DNA of 64,000 nt from Pseudoalteromonas sp. H105 (GTDB lineage: Bacteria; Pseudomonadota; Gammaproteobacteria; Enterobacterales; Alteromonadaceae), in the NCBI RefSeq assembly GCF_001469215.1, contig NZ_LOFH01000004.1, positions 310,001 to 374,000 of the forward strand, written 5' to 3'. A program made the translations under genes and the position numbers. A model generated the notes under the pieces. That model did no database searches, was not told the DNA's origin, and saw only the letters and a program-made list of their open reading frames with translations. Position 1 is the stretch's first letter, and every line of letters begins with the position of its first letter. Positions 47,870-58,376 of the stretch are shown here, in pieces.

Positions 47870-49165
47870 TTACGCTTTCTCAAGCAATGTACGTGCAACG
47901 GTACGCATACCGACTGTTGTTGCACCTGCAGCCCATTGACCTGTACTCCCCATATTAAACGCAGCTGCTAAATCAATATGTACCCAGCCTTTGCCATCAT
48001 TTGGTACAAAGCGTGATAAGAAACCTGCCGCATTTGATGCGCCGCCATAACCGCCACCCTTTTGTGCTCGGCTATTTGCCGTATCAGCATAAGGTGATGG
48101 GCAGTTTTGTTGATGCCACTTTTCAAGTGGTAATGGCCAGCCGGCTTCCATCTCTTGCTCTGCAAAGCCTTCGACTTCACGTACAAACTCTTTATCAAGA
48201 CCAAATAAGGCATTGTACTCTTGTCCAACAGCAACTAGTGCAGCGCCCGTTAGCGTTGCAGCATTGATAATAAGCGGTGCACCAGTCTCGCCTGCCGCCA
48301 TAAGGCCATCAGCAAGCACTAAACGCCCTTCTGCGTCGGTATTTACAATTTCAACCGTTGTGCCATTTTTATAAGTTAAAATGTCACCTAGTTTGTATGC
48401 ATGACCCGAGATCATATTCTCTGCGCAACATAAAAATAGCTTGATACGCTTGTTAATACCACGGCTAATCGCCAAAGCTAGACCCGCAGTAACCGTGGCT
48501 GCACCACCCATATCGCATTTCATGCCCAGCATGCCTTCACTTGACTTAATTGAGTAACCACCTGAATCAAACGTGATACCTTTACCCACTAACGCCGCAT
48601 CTACTGGTGCATTGTCATCGCCAGTTGGGTTGTAATCTAATGCTAGTAATACTGGCGGGCGCTCACTGCCACGGCCAACAGCATGAATACCAATCCATTG
48701 CTGCTCTAATAACGCATCGCCTTTAATAATTTGGTAGCTGACATGCTCAGGTGCAAGTGATTGAATAAATTCAGCCGCTTTACCAGCAAGGCTCTCAGGG
48801 AAAATATCATCGGCAGTGCCGTTAATCATTTCACGCGCCCACGTAGCAGAGCGTAATAATGAATTTAGCTCTTGGCTATCTGTTTTAGCATTTTGTGCAA
48901 ACTCAACGCCTGCTAACGTTTTAGGAGAAACAAAGCCTTGATAGAATGCCCATTGCGTTTCAGTGCACCAGCAGTCGCCAGCTAAAACAACATTTTTAAC
49001 GCCTTGATTTGCAATAGAACGCGCTGCTTTTTGCACGTTTTTTAAGGTTTCTTGCTCGGCTAGGTGAACTGTTGCACCGTGCTCATTAAATGAAAGTGTG
49101 GCGTTTTCGCCCCAATGAGATGCAGCCGCGTGTTCGCTTAATTGAACAACAAATTTTTCAGACAT
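47870..49165 (-). CDS. pepB: Peptidase B, M17 leucyl aminopeptidase
   Basis: Broad-specificity dimetal aminopeptidase, 431 residues. The M17 signature NTDAEGRL, metal ligands in VGKGITFDSGGYSIK, and CDMGGAATVTAGLA are present. Segments such as GRGSERPPVLLALDYNPTGD and FLCCAENMISG match E. coli PepB rather than PepA. Cytosolic, hexameric in the family. ATG start; divergent from sfsA with an 80-bp gap, and a terminator at its 3' end. Confidence 0.94.
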   Translation of the reverse strand: MSEKFVVQLSEHAAASHWGENATLSFNEHGATVHLAEQETLKNVQKAARSIANQGVKNVVLAGDCWCTETQWAFYQGFVSPKTLAGVEFAQNAKTDSQELNSLLRSATWAREMINGTADDIFPESLAGKAAEFIQSLAPEHVSYQIIKGDALLEQQWIGIHAVGRGSERPPVLLALDYNPTGDDNAPVDAALVGKGITFDSGGYSIKSSEGMLGMKCDMGGAATVTAGLALAISRGINKRIKLFLCCAENMISGHAYKLGDILTYKNGTTVEIVNTDAEGRLVLADGLMAAGETGAPLIINAATLTGAALVAVGQEYNALFGLDKEFVREVEGFAEQEMEAGWPLPLEKWHQQNCPSPYADTANSRAQKGGGYGGASNAAGFLSRFVPNDGKGWVHIDLAAAFNMGSTGQWAAGATTVGMRTVARTLLEKA

Positions 49166-49245
49166 GTTAAAGTACTCTTTGCGCTAAATAGTGGCACCGA
49201 GTCTACTATAGCTGGCACAACTTCCCAACTGATTGAGACTAAATA

Positions 49246-49968
49246 ATGAAATTTGCTAAGCCATTACAACACGCCATATTGATCAAACGGTACAAACGAT
49301 TTTTAGCTGACTTACGCTTAGCGGATGGTTCTGAATTTACTGTGCATTGTGCTAACACGGGTAAAATGACAGGCTGCGCCGAGACAGGTTTCAGCACATT
49401 TTATTCAACCAGTGATAACCCAAAACGTAAATACCCATCCTCTTTAGAGCTCACTCAAAATCAATTTCAGCATCTGATTTGCGTCAATACTGCATTAGCA
49501 AACAAGGTGGTCGAAGAAGCATTACACACTTGTACAATCAATGAACTAAGCGGTTATGAACACATCCAAAGTGAAGTAAAATACGGTCAAGAGAATAGCC
49601 GAATCGACTTTTTACTCAGCGATCCTAACCGCCCAAACTGTTATGTTGAAGTGAAATCAGTCACGTTATTAAGCCAAGATGCGCCAGAAACGGGCCAAGG
49701 CTATTTTCCTGATGCGCAAACGTTACGCGGGCAAAAACATATTCGAGAATTAATTGAAATGGTTGAGCAAGGCCATCGTGCAGTATTATTGTTTGCTGTG
49801 TTACATGAAGGCATAACCCAAGTGAGTGCAGCAAAACATATTGATGAAAAGTATGCCCAGTTATTAACAGAGGCGATTGCTAAAGGTGTTGAGGTGTTCG
49901 CCTATAAAGCCAATATTTCGACGCAAGAAATAATGCTAACCGAGCGTCTACCATTTATTTCTAATTAA
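49246..49968 (+). CDS. sfsA: SfsA family DNA-binding nuclease-like protein
   Basis: 240 residues with the SfsA pattern: an N-terminal OB-like domain ([12 protein letters not shown]) and a C-terminal PD-(D/E)xK-like core ([20 protein letters not shown]). It was found as sugar fermentation stimulation in E. coli; the molecular function is disputed (nuclease-like). Its place just before dksA is conserved in gammaproteobacteria. ATG start. Confidence 0.93.
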   Translation: MKFAKPLQHAILIKRYKRFLADLRLADGSEFTVHCANTGKMTGCAETGFSTFYSTSDNPKRKYPSSLELTQNQFQHLICVNTALANKVVEEALHTCTINELSGYEHIQSEVKYGQENSRIDFLLSDPNRPNCYVEVKSVTLLSQDAPETGQGYFPDAQTLRGQKHIRELIEMVEQGHRAVLLFAVLHEGITQVSAAKHIDEKYAQLLTEAIAKGVEVFAYKANISTQEIMLTERLPFISN

Positions 49969-50281
49969 CCCCTTACTGTTAACTAAACAAGCGCTGATAA
50001 ACAATGGTTTTCCATCATCTATAATTATTCTCTAAGGCGATAATTAAGTGAAATAAAAAATTGAGTTGTATTTTTTATTTATGCCCATATGTATAGGCCA
50101 GTTAACAAATCGCACTGTGATTAAAAAACGGTCAGTAGAATCACCGAATTCCATTAAAAACAGTAAAAACGATTTAAGCACAGCCAATTAATTAAAAATA
50201 AATTTGCCTAGGCCATAGGATTCTGTTATTTATAGCCGCCGGCTAAAGCTGGGTATTATATTAAGGATTTAGGAGAAAGTT
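49969..50281. promoter_or_regulatory. dksA promoter region
   Basis: About 313 bases. The only visible structure is a 13-nt hairpin TAGCCGCCGGCTA at about 50232-50244, about 40 bases before dksA. AGGAG at 50271-50275 is the dksA ribosome site. No small ORF is supported. Confidence 0.4.
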
Positions 50282-50725
50282 ATGCCAGACCAAAAAAAAT
50301 TAGGGTTGTTGGCTCAGGCCGGGTTAGAACCATACCAAGAAAAGCCGGGCGAAGAGTATATGAATGAAGCACAACGTGCTCATTTTAAAACTATTTTGGA
50401 AGCATGGCGCAACGATTTACGCAATGAAGTAGACCGTACTAAATCGCACATGCAAGACGAAGCTGCTAACTTTCCAGACCCTGTTGACCGTGCTGCACAA
50501 GAAGAAGAGTTCTCATTAGAGTTGAGAACACGCGACCGTGAGCGTAAGTTGATCAAAAAAATTGAAAAAACAATTATCCTTATCAAAGAAGATGATTTTG
50601 GGTTTTGTGAGTCATGCGGAATTGAAATCGGTATCCGTCGTTTAGAAGCTCGTCCTACAGCTGATTTATGCGTAGACTGTAAAACGCTCGCCGAAATTAA
50701 AGAAAAACAAGCAGGACGTGGTTAA
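50282..50725 (+). CDS. dksA: RNA polymerase-binding transcription factor DksA
   Basis: Binds the RNA polymerase secondary channel and works with ppGpp on stringent control. 147 residues: N-terminal coiled coil (about 30-110) with the tip [11 protein letters not shown], and the four-Cys zinc finger (FCESCG and LCVDCK). The acidic tip and finger are intact. It is the first gene of the dksA-gluQ-pcnB-folK-panBC series. ATG after AGGAGAAAG. Confidence 0.97.
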   Translation: MPDQKKLGLLAQAGLEPYQEKPGEEYMNEAQRAHFKTILEAWRNDLRNEVDRTKSHMQDEAANFPDPVDRAAQEEEFSLELRTRDRERKLIKKIEKTIILIKEDDFGFCESCGIEIGIRRLEARPTADLCVDCKTLAEIKEKQAGRG

Positions 50726-50743
50726 CAACTTTTAAGTTAAACC

Positions 50744-51691
50744 ATGTCTATTGCCACAGCCGATACAGCGTTTTCGCGTAATTATCGCGGACGCTTTGCG
50801 CCGTCTCCATCTGGGCCGCTCCATTTTGGTTCTTTGGTTGCGGCTGTAGGCAGTTTTCTTGATGCAAAAAGTCATCAAGGTAATTGGTTAGTTCGTCTTG
50901 AAGATATAGATACAACCCGCGTTGTAAAAGGGGCTGCTGACGATATCCTCAAAACACTAGAAGCTTATGGCTTGTATTGGGATGAGCACGTTGTTTATCA
51001 AACTCAGCGTCATGAATTATACCAACACACACTTGCGCAGCTACAAAGCCAAAATCTCGTCTATGCCTGTAATTGCTCACGAAAACAAATAAAAGCACTG
51101 GGTGGAATATATCAAAGCCATTGTCGAAATCTATCCTTAGATAACTCCAAGTGTGCTCTGCGCTTAATTCAGCAACATCCTACAACGCAATATCGCGATC
51201 TTATTCAAGGCGATATAATCGTTGACATCAACCTCGCTCATGAAGATTATATAATCAAGCGCAGCGATGGTTTATTTGCTTACCAACTAGCCGTCGTCGC
51301 TGATGACATTGCCCAGGGAATTACAGATGTCGTGCGTGGTGCTGATTTATTAGAGCCCACAGCCAGGCAGCTAAGCTTATTTAAACAACTCGATGCGATT
51401 CCCCCAAACTATGCTCACCTTCCTTTAGCCGTTGCCAAGCCGGGATTTAAACTATCAAAACAAAACTACGCGCCCGCTATTTGCAAACAACAGCCCAAAC
51501 CAGCGTTATTTAGTGCATTTCAATTTTTAGGTTTAGCACCCGAGCAAGAATTACTTACGGTTAACATTGAGCAAATGATGAATTGGGCTATTAAACGCTA
51601 TCAATTATCAACTGTACCAAAAGTAACACAAATTCAAGTTTCTCAGTCAGCAGATCATCAAACAACGCTGTTTACTCACATAATTAAGTAA
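50744..51691 (+). CDS. gluQ: Glutamyl-Q tRNA(Asp) synthetase
   Basis: A truncated GluRS paralogue that activates glutamate and attaches it to queuosine in tRNA-Asp. It has the HIGH-type motif PLHFGSL and RLEDIDT, a zinc-type Cys set (YACNCSRKQ, SHCRN) and a KMSKS-type KLSKQN. 315 residues, with no anticodon-binding domain, matches GluQ. It is 18 bp after dksA, in the conserved gene order. ATG start. Confidence 0.94.
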   Translation: MSIATADTAFSRNYRGRFAPSPSGPLHFGSLVAAVGSFLDAKSHQGNWLVRLEDIDTTRVVKGAADDILKTLEAYGLYWDEHVVYQTQRHELYQHTLAQLQSQNLVYACNCSRKQIKALGGIYQSHCRNLSLDNSKCALRLIQQHPTTQYRDLIQGDIIVDINLAHEDYIIKRSDGLFAYQLAVVADDIAQGITDVVRGADLLEPTARQLSLFKQLDAIPPNYAHLPLAVAKPGFKLSKQNYAPAICKQQPKPALFSAFQFLGLAPEQELLTVNIEQMMNWAIKRYQLSTVPKVTQIQVSQSADHQTTLFTHIIK

Positions 51692-51879
51692 AATTTCGCT
51701 AAATGGTGTTTATTTTAAAGCCTTCAACTTAATTTTTGAGCTGCACTGGTATATTATAGCCACCCGTTTATCGCCAAGTATGCACATTCCTCGTGCAGTT
51801 AATATCAAAATACAGCTATACTTGGTTAGATTTTTGATGGATATGCCGTCAATTAACAGTGTTCTGTAGGAGACAGATT

Positions 51880-53274
51880 ATTATTTCCAAGCTTTTTCAA
51901 TTTTGTCGGCAAATTATGGGGCCAAATGGCACTCAAACACATCAGCCAGAACAAGAGCAAACCTTGCCTTTGGTTATTGGACGTAATGAGCACGGCATTT
52001 CTCGCAAACAGTTTAGTCCAAATGCAGTCAAGGTATTATATCGCCTGAAAGATGGTGGCTTTGATGCCTACCTGGTTGGTGGATGCATTCGTGATATTTT
52101 GTTAGGACAACAACCAAAAGATTTCGATGTTGTTACCAATGCCACACCAGAGCAAGTAAAAAAACTCTTTCGAAATTGCCGATTGATAGGCCGACGTTTC
52201 CGCCTCGCTCATATTGTATTTGGCCGCGAGATTATTGAAGTTGCAACAATGCGCGGACACCATGAAGCTGCGCCTGAAAAAAACCAAACAAGTCAATCAA
52301 GTGATCAAGGTCAACTATTACGTGACAATGTATTTGGTAGTATTGAAGAAGACGCTGAACGACGCGACTTTACAATAAACGCGCTTTATTACTCGATAAA
52401 TGATTTTTCAATTCATGACTTCGCAAATGGTATTGCCGCCATTAACGCAAGGCAGATTGAATTAATAGGCGACCCAAAAACGCGATACAGAGAAGACCCT
52501 GTTCGTATGTTGCGCGCAGTTCGTTTTGCAACAAAGCTTGATATGACTATCGCTCCAGCGACAGAGAAGCCTTTAAAAGAATTAGCCAGCTTGTTAGATA
52601 ATATCCCTCCAGCCCGCTTATTCGAAGAAACCTTAAAGTTATTCCTTAATGGAAAAGCACAAGAGAACTTTCTTATGCTACGTCGCTATGGTTTATTTAA
52701 GGCATTATTCCCAGCACTTGACAGTATTTTAGACAAGAACCCTGAAGGATTAGAACACTCACTTATTCAACAGATGTTCCGTAATACCGATGAGCGCATC
52801 AATGCTGATAAAAAAGTGACCCCAGCCTTTATTTTTGCTGCGCTATTATGGTTCCCACTATTAAAAATAGCGACAAAACTACAACAACAAGAACAGTTGT
52901 CTGAATTTGATGCATATGCACAGGCAATGAATAAAGTACTGAGCGAAAACGCACAGCATATCGCTGTACCAAAGCGCTTTACTTTAGGCGCACGCGATAT
53001 ATGGCATATCCAGCAACGCTTAGATAAACGCTCAGGCCAACGCGCATTTAGATTAACTCAACAACCTCGTTTTAAAGCGGCCTACGATTTCTTGCTCTTA
53101 CGTGTGCAAGCAGGTGAACAACAACACCAAGAACTCGTAAACTGGTGGAGCGACTACCTAAACAAAGATATAAATGGCCAAAAAGAAATGGTTAGAGCGC
53201 TAGGGAGCCAAGGTGCCCCGAAAGGTCGCCGCCGTTCTCGCCGTCGTAGTAGCCCAAAACCGGCAGCTGAGTGA
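51880..53274 (+). CDS. pcnB: Poly(A) polymerase I, probable AUU start
   Basis: Adds 3' poly(A) tails that mark RNA for decay. The nucleotidyltransferase core is clear (YLVGGCIRDILLG, KDFDVVTNATPEQ) followed by RRDFTINALYY, RNA-binding helices and a basic tail (RRRSRRRSSPKP). The E. coli N-terminus (MFTRVANFCRKVL) aligns with ISKLFQFCRQIM here, putting initiation on an ATT codon at 51880, seven bases after AGGAG (51868-51872). E. coli pcnB is known for using AUU. An internal ATG at 51916 would lose 12 conserved residues; GTG 51859 lies upstream of the AGGAG. 464 residues. Confidence 0.93.
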   Translation: MISKLFQFCRQIMGPNGTQTHQPEQEQTLPLVIGRNEHGISRKQFSPNAVKVLYRLKDGGFDAYLVGGCIRDILLGQQPKDFDVVTNATPEQVKKLFRNCRLIGRRFRLAHIVFGREIIEVATMRGHHEAAPEKNQTSQSSDQGQLLRDNVFGSIEEDAERRDFTINALYYSINDFSIHDFANGIAAINARQIELIGDPKTRYREDPVRMLRAVRFATKLDMTIAPATEKPLKELASLLDNIPPARLFEETLKLFLNGKAQENFLMLRRYGLFKALFPALDSILDKNPEGLEHSLIQQMFRNTDERINADKKVTPAFIFAALLWFPLLKIATKLQQQEQLSEFDAYAQAMNKVLSENAQHIAVPKRFTLGARDIWHIQQRLDKRSGQRAFRLTQQPRFKAAYDFLLLRVQAGEQQHQELVNWWSDYLNKDINGQKEMVRALGSQGAPKGRRRSRRRSSPKPAAE

Positions 53275-53278
53275 TAAA

Positions 53279-53764
53279 ATGGAAACTGTATACCTTGGCT
53301 TAGGGGCGAATTTAAACGCCCCCCGTGAGCAATTAAACAATGCTGTTTTAGCTTTACAAACGCTTCCTTGTTGTGAGTTTGTTGGTGTATCTCACCACTA
53401 TGCGAGCAAACCGATGGGCCCACAAGATCAGCCTGACTATGTGAATGCTGTCGCAGCGCTAAAAACGACTCTACTTCCTGAGCAGCTTCTTGATTTAACG
53501 CAAAGAATTGAACTAGACCATGGCCGAGTTCGTAAAGAAGAACGCTGGGGTGCACGCACGTTAGATATCGATATTTTATTATTCGGTGAGCAAATAATTA
53601 ATACTGAGCGTTTGACTGTCCCTCATTATGGTTTAACTGAGCGAGAGTTTGTCGTCTATCCATTACTTGAGATTGCGCCAAATATTAAGTTGCCTACTGG
53701 TACAAAGTTACAAACAATCACTGCAACACTTGCATTAAACGAATTACAACAATTACCTCTGTAA
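53279..53764 (+). CDS. folK: 6-hydroxymethyl-dihydropterin pyrophosphokinase
   Basis: Folate pathway: transfers pyrophosphate from ATP to hydroxymethyl-dihydropterin. 161 residues with GLGANL near the start, RKEERWGARTLDIDILL (the HPPK ATP/Mg site) and VPHYGLTEREFVVYPLLEI. ATG 53279 lies four bases after the pcnB stop; a longer open frame upstream overlaps pcnB and has no sign of use. It is in the conserved pcnB-folK-panB order. Confidence 0.95.
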   Translation: METVYLGLGANLNAPREQLNNAVLALQTLPCCEFVGVSHHYASKPMGPQDQPDYVNAVAALKTTLLPEQLLDLTQRIELDHGRVRKEERWGARTLDIDILLFGEQIINTERLTVPHYGLTEREFVVYPLLEIAPNIKLPTGTKLQTITATLALNELQQLPL

Positions 53765-53795
53765 TTAATTTTAAGGCGTTACCTACGAGGATATT

Positions 53796-54590
53796 ATGTC
53801 TAAAATAACAGTGTCTACTCTTCATAAAATGAAGGCAGAACAACAAAAGATAACCGCTTTAACTGCTTACGATGCCAGTTTTGCCAAGCTTTTTCATGAT
53901 AACGGCGTAGACGTTATATTAGTTGGCGATTCACTCGGTATGGTTCTACAAGGTGGTGACGATACCCTCGCGGTAACAAATACAGACATCGCGTACCATA
54001 CTCGCTGCGTGCGTGCTGGCAGCAGAGAGTTATTTGTCATTGCTGATATGCCATTTATGACCTATTCGACCCCACAGCAAAGTTGTGAAAATGCAGCACA
54101 ACTGATGCGCTCAGGCGCCAACATGGTCAAATTAGAAGGTGGTGAATGGTTATACGATTCAATCACAGCCCTTACACAACAAGGTATTCCTGTGTGTGGG
54201 CATTTAGGACTCACGCCTCAGTCTGTGCATGTGTTTGGCGGTTTTAAAATTCAAGGCCGCGGTGAAGAGCAAGCCCTAAAAATGATTTCAGACGCACAAG
54301 CGCTTGAAAAAGCAGGCGCACAAATGATCGTACTTGAATGTATTCCTTCAGCGCTTGCAAAACGTATCACTGATGCTGTCAATATCCCTACCATTGGCAT
54401 TGGTGCAGGTAATCAAACCGATGGTCAAATTTTAGTTATGCATGATTTAGTAGGTATTTCAGCAGGCTATATCCCTAAGTTCTCTAAAAACTTTTTACTC
54501 GAAACAGGTAATATGCCAGATGCAGTAAAAAAATATTGTGCTGATGTTCAAAATGGCACTTTCCCAAGCATTGAACATGAGTTTAAATAA
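53796..54590 (+). CDS. panB: 3-methyl-2-oxobutanoate hydroxymethyltransferase
   Basis: First step of pantothenate synthesis, making ketopantoate from ketoisovalerate and methylene-THF. 264 residues with the Mg-binding [14 protein letters not shown] loop, [42 protein letters not shown]. The length is normal. The stop overlaps the panC ATG (TAATG). panD, the third gene of the pathway, is not in the window. Confidence 0.97.
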   Translation: MSKITVSTLHKMKAEQQKITALTAYDASFAKLFHDNGVDVILVGDSLGMVLQGGDDTLAVTNTDIAYHTRCVRAGSRELFVIADMPFMTYSTPQQSCENAAQLMRSGANMVKLEGGEWLYDSITALTQQGIPVCGHLGLTPQSVHVFGGFKIQGRGEEQALKMISDAQALEKAGAQMIVLECIPSALAKRITDAVNIPTIGIGAGNQTDGQILVMHDLVGISAGYIPKFSKNFLLETGNMPDAVKKYCADVQNGTFPSIEHEFK

Positions 54591-55444
54591 TGCAGTCGAT
54601 CACTGAAATAAAATCATTACGCAGTCAAATTAAAGCCTGGCGTCAAGTCGGCCTCAGCGTCGCATTAGTTCCTACAATGGGAAACTTGCATCAAGGGCAC
54701 TTCTCGTTAGTAGAGAAAGCCAAAACCATGGCTGATAAAGTGGTAGTGAGTATTTTTGTAAACCCTATGCAATTTGGTGCAAATGAAGACCTGGATAGCT
54801 ACCCAAGGACATTAAATGCAGATAAGCAAGGCCTCGCTGAGCTTGGGACTGATATTGTTTTTACGCCAAGTGTAGAAACCATTTACCCTAACGGTTTAGG
54901 CGCACAAAGTTATGTCGACGTACCTGACATATCAATGGGTTACTGTGGTGGTTCACGTCCAGGACACTTTAAAGGTGTAGCCACAGTAGTAACGAAACTA
55001 TTTAATCTGGTTCAACCTGACTTTGCATGTTTCGGTGAAAAAGACTTTCAGCAGTTACAAGTTATCAAAACCATGGTACGCGATTTATCGATTCCTGTTG
55101 AAGTAGTCGGGGTTGCAACCACGCGTGAAGTCTCTGGTCTTGCTATGAGCTCACGAAATGGCTACCTATCTGATCAACAGAAAGCAGTCGCTGCAAATTT
55201 ATTTAAAACGCTAACCGAATGCGCGACTCAATTACGCGCTGGCCAAAATGATTTCTTAGCCCTTTGTAAACAAGCTAAACAAACGCTGAACGAGGCAGGG
55301 CTAATCGCTGATTATTTTGAAATAGCCCAGCGCGATACCTTAAAAAGCGCTACAGTAGAAGATGACCGATTAGTCATTTTAGCTGCGGCATATTTAGGTA
55401 ACGTAAGACTAATAGATAACTTACAAGTTAATATAATAAATTAG
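54590..55444 (+). CDS. panC: Pantothenate synthetase
   Basis: ATP-dependent condensation of pantoate and beta-alanine. 284 residues with the HIGH-type nucleotide motif [32 protein letters not shown] and the KMSKS-like AMSSRNGYL. It overlaps panB by one base and is followed eight bases on by a small lipoprotein gene that may share the transcript. Confidence 0.97.
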   Translation: MQSITEIKSLRSQIKAWRQVGLSVALVPTMGNLHQGHFSLVEKAKTMADKVVVSIFVNPMQFGANEDLDSYPRTLNADKQGLAELGTDIVFTPSVETIYPNGLGAQSYVDVPDISMGYCGGSRPGHFKGVATVVTKLFNLVQPDFACFGEKDFQQLQVIKTMVRDLSIPVEVVGVATTREVSGLAMSSRNGYLSDQQKAVAANLFKTLTECATQLRAGQNDFLALCKQAKQTLNEAGLIADYFEIAQRDTLKSATVEDDRLVILAAAYLGNVRLIDNLQVNIIN

Positions 55445-55452
55445 GGATAAAA

Positions 55453-55692
55453 ATGAATTCACTACTTAAAATAGCCGGGTCGACTATGCTTGTTGGCCTT
55501 TTATTAGGCTGTCAAAACCAAATAGAAAACCCAGAAATGCAGCAGTGTGCACAACAAAATTATCAATGTGAGCTTAACTGTGAGCAACAAAGCACGGGTG
55601 ATGGCATGGTTCACAAAGTGTGTAGTACCAAATGCATAGAAACATTTAATCAATGCAAAGCCAATGCTGAGAAGCTTGGAAAAATGCAATAA
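55453..55692 (+). CDS. Small Cys-rich lipoprotein, unknown
   Basis: 79 residues. Lipobox GLLLGC puts the lipid on Cys20; six further Cys are arranged CAQQNYQCELNC and VCSTKCIETFNQC, suggesting three disulfides in the periplasm or outer membrane. Not recognised. ATG eight bases after the panC stop with a GGGATAAAA ribosome region; probably the last gene of the pan transcript. A hairpin with an 11-bp stem (AAGCTTATCAG) follows at 55706-55734. Confidence 0.65.
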   Translation: MNSLLKIAGSTMLVGLLLGCQNQIENPEMQQCAQQNYQCELNCEQQSTGDGMVHKVCSTKCIETFNQCKANAEKLGKMQ

Positions 55693-55705
55693 ATAATGGC
55701 TATAA

Positions 55706-55734
55706 GCTTATCAGCCTTATTCTGATAAGCTTCT
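55706..55734 (+). terminator. Possible terminator after the Cys-rich lipoprotein
   Basis: An 11-bp stem AAGCTTATCAG/CTGATAAGCTT with a seven-base loop is followed by CTCCCTC, not by a T-run, so it may be a weak or Rho-type end. Confidence 0.4.
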
Positions 55735-55872
55735 CCCTCACCTCTATTCTCAAGCGACCCCTAAACCACGATTCACTAACCTAAATTATGGGTAACTAAT
55801 TAAATATTAATATGCATTTCAAACGAACTTTAGCCCGTGGCTAAATTGAGTTTTAGGTATTATTGCTAGCCA

Positions 55873-55908
55873 TAAAAAAACCGCCTTTATCAATAAAGGC
55901 GGTTTTTA
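55873..55908. terminator. Bidirectional terminator after pstS
   Basis: A 14-bp stem (AAAACCGCCTTTAT and complement, loop CA) has T-runs on the minus-strand side and on the plus side, 16 bases after the pstS stop. Confidence 0.85.
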
Positions 55909-55923
55909 TTATTAATTATCTGA

Positions 55924-56892
55924 TTATAAAAGACCTAGCTTCTTAAGCTCTCTCATTGCCATAGCTCCTGACAATGGTACATATCCATCTTTCTCAACAA
56001 TTTGTTGACCACTTTGAGAGAGTACCATTTTAAGGAACTCTGCATCAATTGGAGAAAGCGGTTTATTTGGATGCTTGTTAATATAAACATACAAGAAACG
56101 AGATAACGGGTATTTACCTGTTGCTACGTTATCAAGTGTAGCGTCTACGAACTTGTTGCCTTTCTTAGCCAATGGAACAGTACGAACACCCGATGTTTTG
56201 TAACCGATACCTGAGTAGCCGATTGCATTTACAGAAGATGAAATTGACTGTACAACCGATGCAGAGCCTGGCTGTTCATTTACGTTGTTACGGAAATCGC
56301 CTTTACACAAAGCCATTTTCTTAAAGTAACCATACGTTCCTGATACAGAGTTACGGCCATAAAGCTGAATATCTTTAGCAGCCCAATCACCAGTTAAGCC
56401 AACATCACTCCAACGAGATACTTCATCTGACGCGCCACATTTACGTGTTGATGAGAAGATAGCGTCAACCTGATCAATACGAAGCCCTTCAATTGGGTTA
56501 TCTTTGTGAACAAATACAGCGAGTGCATCAATTGCAACACGAACTTCTGTTGGTTTGTAACCGTAACGTTTTTCAAACGATTCAATTTCTTTTGACTTCA
56601 TCTTACGGCTCATAGGGCCGAAATTTGCAGTCCCTTCAGTTAAAGCCGGTGGCGCTGTTGAAGAGCCCGCTGCTTGAATTTGAATATTTACATTCGGGTA
56701 GAAGCGCTTATATTCTTCAGCCCAAAAAGTCATCATGTTGGCAAGAGTGTCAGAGCCCACTGATGAAAAGTTACCTGAAATACCTGTTGTTTTCTCGTAT
56801 TCAGGAATCGTTTTATCTAAAGCCAGCGCTTGTGCAGATACTAATGTTGTAACAGCCACACCCATTGCGGCAACTAAACGTTTAAATTTCAT
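55924..56892 (-). CDS. pstS: Phosphate ABC transporter substrate-binding protein
   Basis: Periplasmic phosphate-binding protein of 322 residues. Signal peptide cleaves at about 23 (SAQALA). The phosphate pocket pattern is visible: [28 protein letters not shown] and PGSASVVQS. It is downstream of phoBR with a Pho-box-like site in the 99-bp gap. The pstCAB genes of the transporter are not in the window, so this may be a lone binding protein or an additional sensor copy. ATG start; own terminator. Confidence 0.9.
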   Translation of the reverse strand: MKFKRLVAAMGVAVTTLVSAQALALDKTIPEYEKTTGISGNFSSVGSDTLANMMTFWAEEYKRFYPNVNIQIQAAGSSTAPPALTEGTANFGPMSRKMKSKEIESFEKRYGYKPTEVRVAIDALAVFVHKDNPIEGLRIDQVDAIFSSTRKCGASDEVSRWSDVGLTGDWAAKDIQLYGRNSVSGTYGYFKKMALCKGDFRNNVNEQPGSASVVQSISSSVNAIGYSGIGYKTSGVRTVPLAKKGNKFVDATLDNVATGKYPLSRFLYVYINKHPNKPLSPIDAEFLKMVLSQSGQQIVEKDGYVPLSGAMAMRELKKLGLL

Positions 56893-56941
56893 AGGGGTTA
56901 CTCCGATTTGTTCGTCCCATTTCCTAACTGCTGACTACTTT

Positions 56942-56959
56942 AAAGCCATTAAATGACAG
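56942..56959 (-). promoter_or_regulatory. Pho-box-like site upstream of pstS
   Basis: CTGTCATTTAATGGCTTT on the minus strand, about 50-67 bases before the pstS ATG. The first 7-bp half matches the PhoB consensus CTGTCAT exactly; the second is poor. Confidence 0.45.
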
Positions 56960-56991
56960 TTAGATTACTTAATTATTGCATTTTTATGACT

Positions 56992-58311
56992 TTAAAGTGT
57001 TTTTGAATTTTCACCCTCTACGAGTTTCTCTTTTGGAAAAGAAAAAGAGAAACATGAGCCTTCACCAAGCTTACTTTTAATGTTTAACTGGCTATCATGC
57101 CGTGTCAGCACATGTTTGGTGATCGCTAACCCAAGACCAGATCCGCCTGTTGTTCGGCTTCTGGCCTTATCTACGCGATAGAATCGCTCAGTGAGGCGGT
57201 TAATATGCTCTGGCGCTATTCCGTCACCGTTGTCAGTAACTGAGAACACTGCATGATCATCTACCCGCTGCCAACTTACTATTATTTTTCCACCAGGCTT
57301 AGTGTAATGAATTGCATTAAACACTAAGTTAGAAAACGCACTGCGTAACTCATCTTCGGCGCCTTTAATGTCGAGCTGACTATCAACCTCAAATGTGAGC
57401 TCATGCCCTTTATCTTGATTAAGTGATTGGGCCTCAGTGCGAATATACGCTAGTAGCTGAGGAACATTGATTGCTTTATCATTATCTTGTCGCCTCACAC
57501 CTTCGATACGTGATAGCGACAATAGCTGATTTACTAAGCTATCCATACGCTTACACTGCTCTAACATGGTATTCTGCGCTTTATTCCACATAGCTGGCGG
57601 TGGCATCATATCGCCATCAAACATTTCTAGATAACCTGTTACAACCGTCAAGGGGGTCCGTAGCTCATGCGACACATTTGCTACAAAATCTTTGCGCATT
57701 TGCTCTAACTGCTTCAAACGAGTTACATCCCTTACAACGACCATAAGTTGTGAACTTGCGTATGGCATTACTCGGTATTCAAGAACTTGCTCAACACTGT
57801 GTGTGTTTTCAAGCTCAAGGGCTTCATCAAATTTTTCTTGGTACATGTATTTAGCAAATTTAGGATCGCGGATTAGATTGTCTAAACGTTGCCCATGATC
57901 ACCAGGCCATTGCAAGCCAAGTATTTTTAAAGCCAGTTGATTGCACCAAACGATACTGAGGTCTCGTTGCAATACCACGACAGCATCTGGAACTGCCTCT
58001 GCACCATCACGAAACCGACGGATTAAGTCTGCCAGTTCATTTCTCTTTTTACGATTTCGATGCTGAAGATGATAAATACCTTCAAAAACTTGCTCCCATG
58101 CACCTTCTCCCTCCGGTGGGTTAAAGCTGCGTTGATTGAGTAGCCAATCACTGAGACGGTAAAGTTGATGATAGTGCCAAACTAATAATGAAAAAGAGCC
58201 TAAAAATAAAAGCAAAAATGGCGCGCCAACTAGCACACCAATAAGTAATAGGGGTAAAAAATAGATAAGCAAGCGCTTCGCCAGCGCTTGCTTATTAACA
58301 ACTCGATACAT
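56992..58311 (-). CDS. phoR: Phosphate regulon sensor kinase PhoR
   Basis: 439 residues. Two N-terminal helices (about 12-46) without a real periplasmic domain, a PAS domain (about 95-200), HisKA with NVSHELRTPLTVV and HATPase (NLVFNAIHYT, DNGDGI, GSGLGLAITKHVL). In the family PhoR senses phosphate through the Pst/PhoU complex and phosphorylates PhoB. phoB is 65 bp upstream on the same strand. ATG start. Confidence 0.95.
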   Translation of the reverse strand: MYRVVNKQALAKRLLIYFLPLLLIGVLVGAPFLLLFLGSFSLLVWHYHQLYRLSDWLLNQRSFNPPEGEGAWEQVFEGIYHLQHRNRKKRNELADLIRRFRDGAEAVPDAVVVLQRDLSIVWCNQLALKILGLQWPGDHGQRLDNLIRDPKFAKYMYQEKFDEALELENTHSVEQVLEYRVMPYASSQLMVVVRDVTRLKQLEQMRKDFVANVSHELRTPLTVVTGYLEMFDGDMMPPPAMWNKAQNTMLEQCKRMDSLVNQLLSLSRIEGVRRQDNDKAINVPQLLAYIRTEAQSLNQDKGHELTFEVDSQLDIKGAEDELRSAFSNLVFNAIHYTKPGGKIIVSWQRVDDHAVFSVTDNGDGIAPEHINRLTERFYRVDKARSRTTGGSGLGLAITKHVLTRHDSQLNIKSKLGEGSCFSFSFPKEKLVEGENSKTL

Positions 58312-58376
58312 AAACTCACTTTACCTTAGAAAAATAAACTTAAGCTAATGAAGCTATTAACTTAATGTTTAAGATA

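Noticed and set aside
53213..53278. Longer N-terminus for folK inside the pcnB end
   Set aside because: The translated extension has no HPPK similarity, and the family N-terminus METVYLGLGANL starts at the ATG at 53279.
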